Assembly: GCF_001637205.1 (NCBI RefSeq)
Contig: NZ_LVJH01000025.1
Location: forward strand, 1 to 64,000
DNA length: 64,000 nt
Reading direction: 5' to 3'
Source of the DNA: Paenibacillus glacialis
Lineage (GTDB): Bacteria; Bacillota; Bacilli; Paenibacillales; Paenibacillaceae
The translations under genes were made by a program, and so were the position numbers. This document shows, one piece after another, positions 27,359-36,800 of the stretch. How positions within the stretch are numbered: position 1 is the first letter of the stretch; each line of letters opens with the position of its first letter. Below the pieces are notes generated by a model that saw only the letters and a list, made by a program, of their open reading frames with translations, made no database searches and was not told the origin of the DNA.

Positions 27359-30145
27359 TCACACTTGTTTAAATTCGATCCAGTCGATTTGCAATCCTGG
27401 TTTGATGAAATCCAGCTTCAATTCAAAAAGGCCTGCTTCCATTTCGATTTTCACAAGCTTCTGTCTGATCCATTTGCCTTCCGTTCCATTCGTTTGAATG
27501 GTCGTCATCAATTGATCGTTCAGTGTTACATTACAAGCTGTTTGCGCCAGTTCCGGTTCTGGTGACATGATGTTGACGATGATCCGGTATTGACCAGCCT
27601 GATCCACTTTAATAAAGGTCGATCCGGCAGCGTCAGGTTTAACCTGTGCACTGTGAGATAGTGATTGCGCTTGCTCCGGTGAAAGTGATGGATTTGCCTT
27701 GAATGTAGCGACCGTTTCTACAATCTCATGTTTTCTCGAGAACACCGGTGCGTGCATGATGAACTCACAAATGTTCATAGCCGAGCGCTGCAGTTCTCCT
27801 CGGGTTAGCGAACCATTTTCCAAGGAATCGATAGTATTGTCATCCCTTCCATTGATTTCCGCCCCATAGTTAGGAACAACCATATAGAGATCGTTTTGGG
27901 CACGAACCATCATGTTCATAAATTTATGATCCGCAGGTCCTCCATGGACAACATCATTCATGATGGCCCACCAATCCGTCATCACGATACCTTTGAAATT
28001 CCATTCCCCGCGAAGAATAGTGGTATTCAAATCATAATTAGAAGCCGCCCAATGTCCGTTAACAGGATTATAGGAAGTCATAATCGAATTCGCTCCGCCC
28101 TGCTTCACCGCGATTTCGAATCCTTTCAGATAAATCTCCCGAAGAGCACGTTCGGAGACGACGGCATCTACCTTACTGCGATCCTTCTCCTGATTGTTGC
28201 ATAAGAAATGCTTCAGTGTAGCGTTAGATCCGCCCTTCATGATCCCTCGAGTGCATGCTGCAGCAAATACCCCAGTAATCAGAGGATCTTCTGAAAAATA
28301 CTCAAAGTTACGTCCATTAAGTGGACTGCGACGAATATTCAAGCCGGGTCCAAGTAAAGCATCCACGTTGTTGCTTAATAATTCTTGGCCTTCCATCACA
28401 TAAAGTTCTTCGACCAGTTCCGCATTCCAAGTTGCCGCAAGCAAGGTTCCAATGGCAACCTGAGTTGCCTTCTGCCCGCTGTCCATACGAATTCCAGACG
28501 GTCCATCTGCCGTACAAGCAACTGGGATTCCGTAATTGAACAACTGATCGCTTACCCCTCCGAAAGCCGAAGCCGTACCCGGTGTAACTAACGGACTGCT
28601 CATGCCTTCTCCTCTAACTATCGCAGCCAGATCCTGATCGCTAAGCTGAGCGACAAAGGCTTCCATGCTGACTTTTCCATCATACACGTCCCTTAATTTG
28701 TAGCCCTGATTGCCGGTTTGCTCCAGGGTTTGCGGCAGATTTCTTTCAATACGCTCCGCCATGGAAATCTTGCGTTTCGGTACCTCTGCGAAGGTCAGTT
28801 CATACGACCCGTCTTCCTTACGAGCACCCGGTTTCATTCTCGTAAAGCTTTCCGTCGGCGCTAGCGCCTCTTGTAGTTGTTCCACGACTTGAAGAGTTTC
28901 TACAACGTAACCGCATTGGCCTTCAATGCCAATTTCCTTCACATGTTTGACACTCGTTCCCACATAAAAGCGGTACGTCCCCGCTTCCAGCACATAAGCG
29001 GAAGGATGCCCTGTCACACCTGCGTCATCATAGGAAGCCATAGAATGAACAGAGAAGCTCACGGTAAGACGCTGTGACTCACCCGCTTGAAGGACTTTTG
29101 TCTTCCCGAATGCCGCGAGAGCTTTAGCTGGCTGACCCAGCTTTCCTTGCGGTGCTTCGTAGTAAACTTGCACGACCTCTTTCCCAGCAAAAGTCGTTCC
29201 CGTATTAGTTACAACTACGTCGATTTCAACGTATTTCTCTTCTTCTTTGGTGGTCAGCTTGGCTTCCTCAGGCTCGATATTAAATGAGGTATAAGACAAC
29301 CCATAACCGAATTCAAACTGGACTTTTTCTGGTCGAAACGTTTCGAAATAACGATAACCCAAATAGATATCTTCCTGATAAACATTTTTAAATTCATTGC
29401 CATAATTTTGAGTTGATGGATAATCCTCGATGGAATAAGCGATCGTATCCGTTAATTTACCGCTCGGTGTCACGTCTCCGGCCAGCACATCGGCAATCGC
29501 ATTGCCACCTTCCATACCACCCTGCCAAGAGTAGATAACACAAGGAATTGGATGAACATAACTTTCATCATTTATCCAGCTCATATCAATAATATTCGAT
29601 ACATTCAGCACAACGACCGTTTGTTCAAAATATGTAGTCACCTGCTTCAACATTGCTTTTTCTTCCGCCGTTAATTGGTAGCTTCCCGGCTCATCGGCAT
29701 TATCCTGGTCTTCTCCTGCTGTACGTCCAATCACCACAACCGCCTTACCCGATTGGCTTCTAGCCTTTGATACCAATTCATCGGTTAAAGGCATTTCCTT
29801 CTGATTCCACGGTTCTGCCGCCCATACTTTTCCGCCATCATCAAATGGATTTTGCTCAATCCACTTTTCATAGACTGCCGCAAGTTCTTCGTTGACTATA
29901 AGATTCTTTTTACTACGAAGACCGTCCAACAAATTGGTCGTATAAGCAACATGAACACTACCGCCCGAACCTGTACCGCTGCGATAGTAATTAACTTGGG
30001 TTCTGCCAAATACAGAAACGCTCTCACTATCTCGAAGTGGAAGTACCTGTCCTTCATTCTTTAACAACACTGCACCTTCTGCGGCTACCGTTCGGCTAAA
30101 TTCAGCAAAACCTTCTAATGGAACTCCCAGACTCTGTGTACTCAA
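27359..30145 (-). CDS. Glycoside hydrolase family 3, permuted domain order (beta-glucosidase type)
   Basis: A 928-residue enzyme without signal peptide. The usual second domain of family 3 comes first (AAEGAVLLKNEGQVLPL, VVIGRTAGEDQDN, VIYSWQGGMEGG, GYGLSYTSF; about 12-300), then a fibronectin III-like domain (about 310-420), then the TIM barrel (ADGPSGIR, TLLAATWNAELVE, KHFLCNNQE), with the nucleophile Asp724 in KGIVMTDWWA. A C-terminal beta module (about 830-928) resembles a carbohydrate-binding domain. This swapped order is known from Ruminococcus and Butyrivibrio beta-glucosidases. The TTG at 30145 is used because GGGAGG lies 6 bases upstream. It acts on exo-beta-linked oligosaccharides, probably in the cytoplasm; specificity not determined. 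Confidence 0.92.
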   Translation of the reverse strand: MSTQSLGVPLEGFAEFSRTVAAEGAVLLKNEGQVLPLRDSESVSVFGRTQVNYYRSGTGSGGSVHVAYTTNLLDGLRSKKNLIVNEELAAVYEKWIEQNPFDDGGKVWAAEPWNQKEMPLTDELVSKARSQSGKAVVVIGRTAGEDQDNADEPGSYQLTAEEKAMLKQVTTYFEQTVVVLNVSNIIDMSWINDESYVHPIPCVIYSWQGGMEGGNAIADVLAGDVTPSGKLTDTIAYSIEDYPSTQNYGNEFKNVYQEDIYLGYRYFETFRPEKVQFEFGYGLSYTSFNIEPEEAKLTTKEEEKYVEIDVVVTNTGTTFAGKEVVQVYYEAPQGKLGQPAKALAAFGKTKVLQAGESQRLTVSFSVHSMASYDDAGVTGHPSAYVLEAGTYRFYVGTSVKHVKEIGIEGQCGYVVETLQVVEQLQEALAPTESFTRMKPGARKEDGSYELTFAEVPKRKISMAERIERNLPQTLEQTGNQGYKLRDVYDGKVSMEAFVAQLSDQDLAAIVRGEGMSSPLVTPGTASAFGGVSDQLFNYGIPVACTADGPSGIRMDSGQKATQVAIGTLLAATWNAELVEELYVMEGQELLSNNVDALLGPGLNIRRSPLNGRNFEYFSEDPLITGVFAAACTRGIMKGGSNATLKHFLCNNQEKDRSKVDAVVSERALREIYLKGFEIAVKQGGANSIMTSYNPVNGHWAASNYDLNTTILRGEWNFKGIVMTDWWAIMNDVVHGGPADHKFMNMMVRAQNDLYMVVPNYGAEINGRDDNTIDSLENGSLTRGELQRSAMNICEFIMHAPVFSRKHEIVETVATFKANPSLSPEQAQSLSHSAQVKPDAAGSTFIKVDQAGQYRIIVNIMSPEPELAQTACNVTLNDQLMTTIQTNGTEGKWIRQKLVKIEMEAGLFELKLDFIKPGLQIDWIEFKQV

Positions 30146-30183
30146 TTTAATTCCTCCCAATTGTCATTTTCATACATATTGCT

Positions 30184-30237
30184 GGTTCTATGGAAAGAAA
30201 CTTCGCTCCTTGCGAAGTTTCTGGTTTTTCTAGAACC
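30184..30237 (-). promoter_or_regulatory. Nested hairpins in the glycoside hydrolase leader
   Basis: An 11-bp stem AGAAACTTCGC / GCGAAGTTTCT with a 5-base loop (30196-30222) nested inside GGTTCTA / TAGAACC (30184-30190 and 30231-30237), 40-90 bases upstream of the glycoside hydrolase start. It could stabilise or attenuate the mRNA; there is no T-run, so a simple terminator is unlikely. Confidence 0.45.
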
Positions 30238-30330
30238 CATGCATGTTTCCTATAAAGTCCTTTAAAGAATAAGAGCTATACTATTAATTTACAAGCACTA
30301 TTTCTAAATAAGTAGAATCTACAACTTTAA

Positions 30331-30352
30331 TAGTACACAGATAGTACACAGA
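30331..30352. repeat. Tandem 11-bp direct repeat
   Basis: Two exact copies of TAGTACACAGA in the divergent region between the glycoside hydrolase and spo0M genes. Spacing of one helical turn would suit a regulator site. Confidence 0.5.
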
Positions 30353-30510
30353 TAGAATAACTACACACTTATTTGTCTAGCTTTAAGAGGTAGACTATTA
30401 ACCAATGGATATGAGATTCGCTTTATCCGTTTCAGCGCTAATGTATGAAACCTCTTGCTTTTTCCATCGTAACATTGAATATGCAACGGAAAAGGAGGGG
30501 ATTTACAACA

Positions 30511-31290
30511 ATGTCAATGTTTAAAAGAATGCTCGCGAGCGCCGGGATCGGCGCGGCTCAAGTAGATCTCATGCTCCATCAAGAAGAGGTGAACGCGGGC
30601 GATACGATCAGCGGTGTCGTCCGAATTCAAGGCGGTCGAGTGGATCAGCAGGTCGATGACGTCTACGCATTTGTCATGACGCGTTACTTGAAGGAGCAGA
30701 ACGATACGAAGGTGAACGTGGAAGCAACCGTAGCCAAGTTCCTGTTGGCCAGTAAGTTTACAGTAGAATCGGAGCAAGTCTATGAGTTCCCCGTCTCGTT
30801 CCAGCTTCCGGCGATTACGCCGGTGACGATGGGCAGAACGCCCGTTTGGATTCATACCGGACTTGATATTAAAGAAGCGGTTGATCCAAAGGATCGGGAT
30901 CAGCTTCAAGTAAACCCGCACCCATATTCCGCGGTTATTCTAGAGGCGGTTAATCAGCTGGGATTCCGGATTCGTGAGGTGACCTGCCAATATGCACCGC
31001 ATTATAGCAGAAATAACGGTTTACCTTTCGTTCAAGAATTCGAATTCGTCCCCGCCTCGCAGTTCCGGGGCCAACTGGACGAATTGGAAATCATTTTTTT
31101 CCCGGATGAGAACGGCGTTGACTTGCTGCTGCAGATCGATCGTAAAGCCCGTGGGTTAGCTGGCTTGTTCGCCGAAGCGTTGGACACGGATGAGAGCTTT
31201 GTAAAGATGCGGTTCGACCGCAATCAACTTGCTTCCGGAGCTAGCTACGTTGCAGATCAATTAGCCGAAACGATTCGTCGGTACGTATAA
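30511..31290 (+). CDS. spo0M: Spo0M-type sporulation control protein
   Basis: A 259-residue protein with the arrestin-like fold of Spo0M: MFKRMLASAGIGAAQVDLMLHQEEVNAGDTISGVVRIQGG at the start and a beta-rich body. The ATG at 30511 has AAAGGAGGGG nine bases upstream. In Bacillus, Spo0M influences entry into sporulation. The gene stands alone and is followed by a terminator. Its presence supports a spore-forming host. Confidence 0.93.
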   Translation: MSMFKRMLASAGIGAAQVDLMLHQEEVNAGDTISGVVRIQGGRVDQQVDDVYAFVMTRYLKEQNDTKVNVEATVAKFLLASKFTVESEQVYEFPVSFQLPAITPVTMGRTPVWIHTGLDIKEAVDPKDRDQLQVNPHPYSAVILEAVNQLGFRIREVTCQYAPHYSRNNGLPFVQEFEFVPASQFRGQLDELEIIFFPDENGVDLLLQIDRKARGLAGLFAEALDTDESFVKMRFDRNQLASGASYVADQLAETIRRYV

Positions 31291-31333
31291 ACGATAGCAC
31301 ACGCGCATCAACAATATATTAGCAATATACGTA

Positions 31334-31372
31334 TAGAAGCCTTTCCCGATGTGGAAAGGCTTCTACTATTTC
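31334..31372 (+). terminator. Rho-independent terminator
   Basis: A perfect 13-bp stem TAGAAGCCTTTCC / GGAAAGGCTTCTA, 44 bases after the spo0M stop. Confidence 0.82.
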
Positions 31373-31392
31373 CGGTATTTATCCTATTCTTT

Positions 31393-31445
31393 CTATATCA
31401 TTTCCACAAAACGTTCGGTAAGGACGAGCTGACTCAACAGGTAGC
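31393..31445 (-). pseudogene. Relic of a selO 3' end
   Basis: About 53 bases match the last codons and the bases just after the stop of the intact selO gene (39534-39587) at roughly four of five positions with one gap. On the minus strand it still reads VESARPYRTFCG, against [12 protein letters not shown] in SelO; a one-base deletion shifts the stop. No upstream part of selO is visible, so it is a remnant. Confidence 0.6.
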
Positions 31446-31526
31446 CGGCATCGTTCATGGCAACGGCCGACAACAGCATTACGTTCGACGGGCGATAACT
31501 TCCCTAAAATTCCATTTATCCATCCT

Positions 31527-32618
31527 TCAATAAGGAGAATGTACCTCACCATTGAATCGGGTTTCGAAAGTGACCTCCTGAATAATAGGATGCAGAATTC
31601 TGTCCAATTCAAACAACTGTTCAATATGATATACGCCATGCTGTAACTCAGAGCGATAGACAATATCAGCCACAGAAGCGGCTACCTTTGCCGTAATTTG
31701 AGCTTCATTTCTACCTTGTAGAAAGTACTCGACCCATACGTCCTTTTGATCTTTTTTCCCCCGTGCGTCGATTTTTACAGCATATAAATCCTTTCCAAAT
31801 CGCATCTTTCCGAATAATTGAACGGTAGCATAGCGAATTGGATTTAACTTCAATAAGCGGAACATTCCCGTCATTCTCAACCATGCTAACAATCCCGTAA
31901 CTGCAGATGAATCGAAACAAAGACGCGTGGAAACGGACGGTACACCGAGCGTACGCGGCAGCACGTGTTGATCCGAAAAATTGAACCGGTATGCTTTTCT
32001 ACGCCCCAACCGGGCTCCAAAGTCCGTTTTTATGGCTTCCGTGAAACTTGCAACCGTAACTTTCCTGCCTTCCTTCACTACATCAAAATTCATGCCGAGG
32101 TTGTCGACAGTCCATTCAATTGCGGCCTTCCCATGCTGATCTCCCATTCCAAGCATAATGGAGATGTCTATGTTATCCACTTGATCCATCAAATTTTTGG
32201 CGTGAAGAGACATCAAGTTCGTCAGCCCCGGTGCAAGCCCAATACTCAGTACTGCCGTTGTGCCGTTCGCTCTAGCTTCCGACTGCAATCCTTCCACCTG
32301 AGTCAGAAAGGAGTGGTTCGCGGAAACGTCCACATAATGAATTCTATTTTTGAAGCAGTACCGGACAAAAGTGATATCCGTTTGATCCAAACACATGATG
32401 ACAAGCTTGACGCGGTTCGTAAAGTTCGGATCAAACCCTTCCTTCATATCAATTTGTAGAGGCCTGACCCTCCCATCGGTTGTACGGGTGAATTGCTCCG
32501 CGCGCTCAAGGCTTCTTCCCGCTGCATAGACCTTACCTGGATATAATTCACCCAGTTCCCTGCATATCGTTTGCCCCACATGGCCGTATCCGCCAATGAC
32601 AACAATGTATTCCTTCAT
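31527..32618 (-). CDS. Saccharopine dehydrogenase-like NAD(P)-binding protein
   Basis: A 363-residue protein with N-terminal Rossmann motif VVIGGYGHVGQTI, a second segment CLDQTDITFVRYCFKNRIHYVDVSA and the LSIGLAPGLTNLM loop characteristic of saccharopine-dehydrogenase-like reductases. Its ATG overlaps the MFS stop by 4 bases, so it is translationally coupled to the transporter. The substrate is unknown; with MarR and an MFS drug pump next to it, it may process a toxic or signalling compound. Confidence 0.85.
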   Translation of the reverse strand: MKEYIVVIGGYGHVGQTICRELGELYPGKVYAAGRSLERAEQFTRTTDGRVRPLQIDMKEGFDPNFTNRVKLVIMCLDQTDITFVRYCFKNRIHYVDVSANHSFLTQVEGLQSEARANGTTAVLSIGLAPGLTNLMSLHAKNLMDQVDNIDISIMLGMGDQHGKAAIEWTVDNLGMNFDVVKEGRKVTVASFTEAIKTDFGARLGRRKAYRFNFSDQHVLPRTLGVPSVSTRLCFDSSAVTGLLAWLRMTGMFRLLKLNPIRYATVQLFGKMRFGKDLYAVKIDARGKKDQKDVWVEYFLQGRNEAQITAKVAASVADIVYRSELQHGVYHIEQLFELDRILHPIIQEVTFETRFNGEVHSPY

Positions 32619-34024
32619 ATTTGTTTCCTCCTTTTATTTAAGAGAACGCTATAACCCACCATCACAATGCTGGCCATGCAGATCATAACTCCTAATCCAA
32701 ACACGGACTTTAAAGCACCTAGCAAAGGTGCAGACTCCTCTACGATATCTCCATTAATAGCTCCAAGTCCCAGCGCCGCTCCCAGAACCATGCCCGCATT
32801 GCGCGTTAACGCGATCATTCCTCCTATCGAGCCGACATTTTCCATCGGAACATAGCGCATAATAAAGCTGTTATTCGGGGACGCAATAAGCCCCATCCCC
32901 AATCCGATTAACGCCAGTACAGCGACAATCCCAACCGTCGGTAATTGATGGAGGAACAAAGCGAGCGCTGCGAGTCCGATTCCCATACCGCATAACCCCA
33001 TGAGCATAAAGGAGCTAGAACCGTAATGATCGGACAAATGACCCGCAATGGGACCTGAAAAGGCTAAAAGTATGGGATAGGCGATCATAATCGTTCCTAC
33101 GGTTAGTGAAGAGAAGCCAGCAATTCGAGATAAGTAAAAGGGCATGGTGACCAGGACAGTATTTGCCAGCATAAAAGAAACACAGCTAATGATCAATCCG
33201 TAGGATATCGCCGGGATGCGGAGCACCACAATCGGTAAAAAAGAAGCTCTTTGACGTGATTGCCTCAGCAAGAACATAAGGAAAGCGATGACAGCAGCAA
33301 CGAACAGAGATAAGGTTTCAGCAGACAGCCATCCCCATACATTTCCATTCGATATTCCGAATATGACAGAGCCGATCACGAATATAAACAAGATCATTCC
33401 AATACTATCGAAAGCTTCCAATTTTCTTTCCTGCCCGCGGTCAGGAATATAGCGCCAAGCCAATAATGTGGCAACAAGGGCAACAGGAACATGAATCAAA
33501 AACAACCATTGCCAACTCAGCCACTCCGCAATAAAGCCGCCAGCGATTGGCCCGGTCATCGCGCCAAGGGCAACAGTGGTACTCATGATCCCGAGTGCAC
33601 GCCCTCTTTTTTCTTTCGGTAAATGAATCGTGATCAGTGCAATATTCGTGGCTTGAAACATCGCAGCACCTATAGCCTGAACCATTCTAAGAATAAGCAG
33701 CACGGATACATTGGACGAAAATACGACCAGAACGGAACTGATGGTGAAAAACACATATCCAAGATTGTGAACAAACCGATGACCGTAGCGATCTCCTAAT
33801 TTCCCCATTACCGGGAGCAAGGAGGCGATGACGAGTAAATATCCGGTGGTAATCCATTGAACCCTTTCCAGCTCCGTTTGAAATATTCTCGTGAACAGGG
33901 GCAGTGAAACATTCACGATACCTGCTGTAAAATGAGAGATAAATACGCCCATGCATATGGCGGTCATCATCAAAACACGATGTACACCTGTGAGAGCTTG
34001 CGCGGGTGGTGCGGATAAATTCAT
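32615..34024 (-). CDS. MFS multidrug transporter, EmrB/QacA (DHA2) type
   Basis: A 469-residue protein with 14 predicted helices. The motif A loop GKLGDRYGHRFVHNLGYVFF and motif C GAMTGPIAGGFIAEWLSWQWLF are typical of DHA2 drug/H+ antiporters. The ATG at 34024 or GTG at 34033 may start it; no strong ribosome site. A candidate MarR operator (34048-34064) lies just upstream. It sits between marR and the dehydrogenase gene. Confidence 0.9.
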   Translation of the reverse strand: MNLSAPPAQALTGVHRVLMMTAICMGVFISHFTAGIVNVSLPLFTRIFQTELERVQWITTGYLLVIASLLPVMGKLGDRYGHRFVHNLGYVFFTISSVLVVFSSNVSVLLILRMVQAIGAAMFQATNIALITIHLPKEKRGRALGIMSTTVALGAMTGPIAGGFIAEWLSWQWLFLIHVPVALVATLLAWRYIPDRGQERKLEAFDSIGMILFIFVIGSVIFGISNGNVWGWLSAETLSLFVAAVIAFLMFLLRQSRQRASFLPIVVLRIPAISYGLIISCVSFMLANTVLVTMPFYLSRIAGFSSLTVGTIMIAYPILLAFSGPIAGHLSDHYGSSSFMLMGLCGMGIGLAALALFLHQLPTVGIVAVLALIGLGMGLIASPNNSFIMRYVPMENVGSIGGMIALTRNAGMVLGAALGLGAINGDIVEESAPLLGALKSVFGLGVMICMASIVMVGYSVLLNKRRKQI

Positions 34025-34047
34025 GATAATCACTAGCTTTCATATAT

Positions 34048-34064
34048 AGTATAGTTACTAAACT
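34048..34064. promoter_or_regulatory. Candidate MarR operator 2
   Basis: AGTATAG-TTA-CTAAACT, one mismatch from perfect dyad symmetry and almost identical to the site at 34543-34559. It lies between the marR and MFS genes. Confidence 0.6.
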
Positions 34065-34080
34065 AAATGGCAAAAAAATT

Positions 34081-34536
34081 TTATTTTTGTAGAAAACCAT
34101 TTAATTTTTCAATGCATTTCTCGAATATTTCAATTTCCTCTTGGCTTAACTCAGAACGAAGCTGATCGTAAAATTGGATATGCATCTCTTCGTGAGCCTT
34201 ATAAGCCTCCTTCCCCTTTTCGGTAAGCGAAATCAAAATAGCTCTCGAATCATGTGGATATGACGAACGCATCACCAATTGTTTCGCCTCCAAACGTACG
34301 ATAAGCTGCGAGACCGCGCCTTTCGTAACACCTAGGTGGGTGGCAAGCTCATTCATAAGAATGGCTCCCTCGTAACCAATCCCCTCGATCGTATGAATTT
34401 CACTTGGCGTTATAGATCCAGCATTTCCAAAGTTTTGAGGCTGGCGTTCGAGCCGTCTGAGTTGCAGAAACAATCGGCCAAGACTATGGCTTCCTTTATT
34501 CATAGGGTTAGATTGTAATCTATTGTTTTTATCCAT
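34081..34536 (-). CDS. MarR family transcriptional regulator
   Basis: A 151-residue winged-helix protein: ILMNELATHLGVTKGAVSQLIVRLEAKQLVMRS forms the helix-turn-helix, then the wing YPHDSRAILISLTEKG with the conserved D-x-R. It is the first gene of the marR-MFS-dehydrogenase set and probably represses it. A perfect palindrome (34543-34559) lies just upstream of its ATG and a second copy in front of the MFS gene. Confidence 0.92.
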   Translation of the reverse strand: MDKNNRLQSNPMNKGSHSLGRLFLQLRRLERQPQNFGNAGSITPSEIHTIEGIGYEGAILMNELATHLGVTKGAVSQLIVRLEAKQLVMRSSYPHDSRAILISLTEKGKEAYKAHEEMHIQFYDQLRSELSQEEIEIFEKCIEKLNGFLQK

Positions 34537-34542
34537 AATTAT

Positions 34543-34559
34543 AGTTTAGCATCTAAACT
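34543..34559. promoter_or_regulatory. Candidate MarR operator 1
   Basis: A perfect inverted repeat AGTTTAG-CAT-CTAAACT seven bases upstream of the marR start codon, placed for autorepression. Confidence 0.65.
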
Positions 34560-34934
34560 TATTGTTGTCAAAAAGACATACAATAATCAAATGATGATGT
34601 TTTTAGCTCAACCTCGAAATCAGTGCTTAGTTAAGCCGATTAGGATTATATTCTACTTACTCTGCTTTAATAGATTTAACATTGAATGAATTTGGCTACC
34701 GTGAAGAAATCTAAACTACGAAGAAGACTCCAATAAATCTTTTTAAGAGTCTTCTTCGTAGTTTGAGAACTTCGCCCTATTTGTAATACGGTTGATGACA
34801 AGAATCATCCTGCATTCCTTCGGATAGAAGTGATTTATCACAGCCTCATCCGTTTACTTGAGGTATGCACATAGTCCGGAACGTATGTTCCATTTAATTG
34901 ACACCACCCCAAATAGAAAGCAATTTAAACCTGA
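34560..34934. other. Intergenic stretch with an 18-bp perfect inverted repeat
   Basis: An exact inverted repeat AAACTACGAAGAAGACTC / GAGTCTTCTTCGTAGTTT (34713-34730 and 34747-34764) with a 16-base loop. It has no T-run outside the stem on either strand, so it is not a standard terminator; it could still end transcription of the BceB-like gene. A short frame before it ends in LNEFGYREEI, possibly a gene relic, not identified. Confidence 0.5.
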
Positions 34935-36800
34935 TTAAGTCTCTTCCAATAGACTTCTCAAATAGCGAGAACGAAGTAGCAGGAAGTATATGGACCACGC
35001 TACTAAAAAGAAAATCAAAATAATCAATGCGTAACTGCCTATGGAAACAGATATTAGTCTTTGTAGCATTTGCAGTGCAAATACTGAATGTAGTGTTGCG
35101 AGCAAGATCGGGATAAAGAAAAGGATCGAGAGCTGTACCGTGATAATCTTCTTCACCTCGCGGATAGTCATACCTATTTTCCGCAGGTTACGGTACTTCC
35201 CTTTTTCCTCCTGAACATCCGTATAAAAGCGGAAGTAAATAAAGCTTCCAGCTGCTATAAAAAACACGATGCTGATAAACGACCCCACAAAGAGAATTAA
35301 TTTGTAAGTTAATTGCTCCGTCTGATACTCGTCCGGTGATGAACGATACTTAAACGCTGTTAAATCGGTTCCAATTTGGGCACTAATTTTTTCAGCTGCT
35401 GTCGATGCCTCCGTCCAATCCGGAACTGAATAACCATAATATACCCCTTTGTTTAATACAGAATCCTGTTTCTCGAAATCCGAATCATTCAATACATACA
35501 AATTTCCAAACGAACCCTCTGGAAATATGTTGTCTTGGACGGCACCGGTAAGCCGAAATGTATCGCTTCCCAAGTGTACTGTTTCATTCTCCTGGATTGT
35601 TATGCGGGTATTAGCTTTGTTCGTCCATCTGTTAACTTCAATGGCTTCTCCAGATTTTAACTGCAATGGTTCTCGGTTCAACAATTCTGCAAGACGATTG
35701 TAACCTTGAGTGGATAGTGCTGCGGTCTTGCTGTCGAACTCCAGAAACGGTACTGAGACTGTCCTATACGACAGCCCTTCTTTATCTAATTCAGAAGAAA
35801 TGAGAGAAAGATTATTCTCACGCTGAACGTCTGAGGAATAGGAGGAATAATTGAACGGTATCGGGTAGCTCTTCGCGAATTCCTCGTCTATCGTCTGATA
35901 AATGGAAAAAAAAGCTGCCATTGTCGTGAATGATAACGCGCAGGTAATCGTGATAATAAACAATAATCGAGCGTTATCTTTCATACGATAAACCAAGTCT
36001 GAAATCCAAAGCAAGTTCGTTTTTCTGAAAAACAATGTTGGAAGGGATGTCAATCGCATTAAGGTAAACACACTAAACTGCGAATAGAACAGGTAGGTTC
36101 CTGCTGAAACCAGTATGGCGATTACGCCATAGCCAAAAGGGATATCCATTTCTAATACTACAATTATATAACCTGCCGCCATCAATATTAATCCTGCTAT
36201 TGAGAGCCATATTGATGCTTTAGGTGGTTCTTTCGGTTTTCGATTCCCTTGAAGCAGTTCAATGATCTCCTTGGATCTCACTGCAAACGGAGCGAGCTTA
36301 GAAATCAAGACGAATATGCTTAGAAAGCAGGTAATTGTAAAAATAATGGCTTTCACTGGCATGTAAAATTCGAGTTCTGGAACTTCCAGAATCATCGAAG
36401 CAAACATTAAAAAATATTTCGATAAAAAAATTCCAGTGGTGATTCCCGTCACCATTGCTGCAAGTCCAATGATGATATTCTCCAATGAAATCAGTCGATT
36501 CAATTGCTTACGTGAAGCACCTAATATCGTCAGCAAACCAAATTCTCCTGATCGCATCTTCAAAAAAGTTCCCACTGAGTAAAGGATAAACAGCAAAGAA
36601 AATATGGATATCGCAACTTCCCCTGTAACCAGAACAGAATGAACGGGTCCAGATGTGATATTCTCTCCGATCATAGGATGAAATAGGTTCACAGCAAATA
36701 GGAAAAAGACCAATATGGAAAAGGTGCTGCTGAGAAAATAAGCCAAGTATGCTTTATAATTTCGTTGCACGTTTTTAATTGCGAATTGTAGAAACGTCAC
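34935..36800 (-). CDS. BceB-type ABC permease of an antimicrobial-peptide module
   Basis: A 621-residue permease of the FtsX/BceB class: TFLQFAIKNVQRNYKAYLAYFLSS at the start, about ten helices and a large extracellular domain between helices 7 and 8 (about residues 290-500) that binds the peptide or its lipid target in the family. The start is GTG at 36800, with GGGAGG eight bases upstream and a 26-base overlap with the ATPase gene; a longer frame from 36896 would lie mainly in that gene. Bce transporters free lipid II-cycle intermediates from bacitracin-like antibiotics and also signal to the BceS kinase. Confidence 0.9.
   Translation of the reverse strand: MTFLQFAIKNVQRNYKAYLAYFLSSTFSILVFFLFAVNLFHPMIGENITSGPVHSVLVTGEVAISIFSLLFILYSVGTFLKMRSGEFGLLTILGASRKQLNRLISLENIIIGLAAMVTGITTGIFLSKYFLMFASMILEVPELEFYMPVKAIIFTITCFLSIFVLISKLAPFAVRSKEIIELLQGNRKPKEPPKASIWLSIAGLILMAAGYIIVVLEMDIPFGYGVIAILVSAGTYLFYSQFSVFTLMRLTSLPTLFFRKTNLLWISDLVYRMKDNARLLFIITITCALSFTTMAAFFSIYQTIDEEFAKSYPIPFNYSSYSSDVQRENNLSLISSELDKEGLSYRTVSVPFLEFDSKTAALSTQGYNRLAELLNREPLQLKSGEAIEVNRWTNKANTRITIQENETVHLGSDTFRLTGAVQDNIFPEGSFGNLYVLNDSDFEKQDSVLNKGVYYGYSVPDWTEASTAAEKISAQIGTDLTAFKYRSSPDEYQTEQLTYKLILFVGSFISIVFFIAAGSFIYFRFYTDVQEEKGKYRNLRKIGMTIREVKKIITVQLSILFFIPILLATLHSVFALQMLQRLISVSIGSYALIILIFFLVAWSIYFLLLRSRYLRSLLEET

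Noticed and set aside
30184..30237. T-box or other known riboswitch in the glycoside hydrolase leader
   Set aside because: Only nested hairpins are visible; I found no conserved riboswitch core words or terminator T-run.
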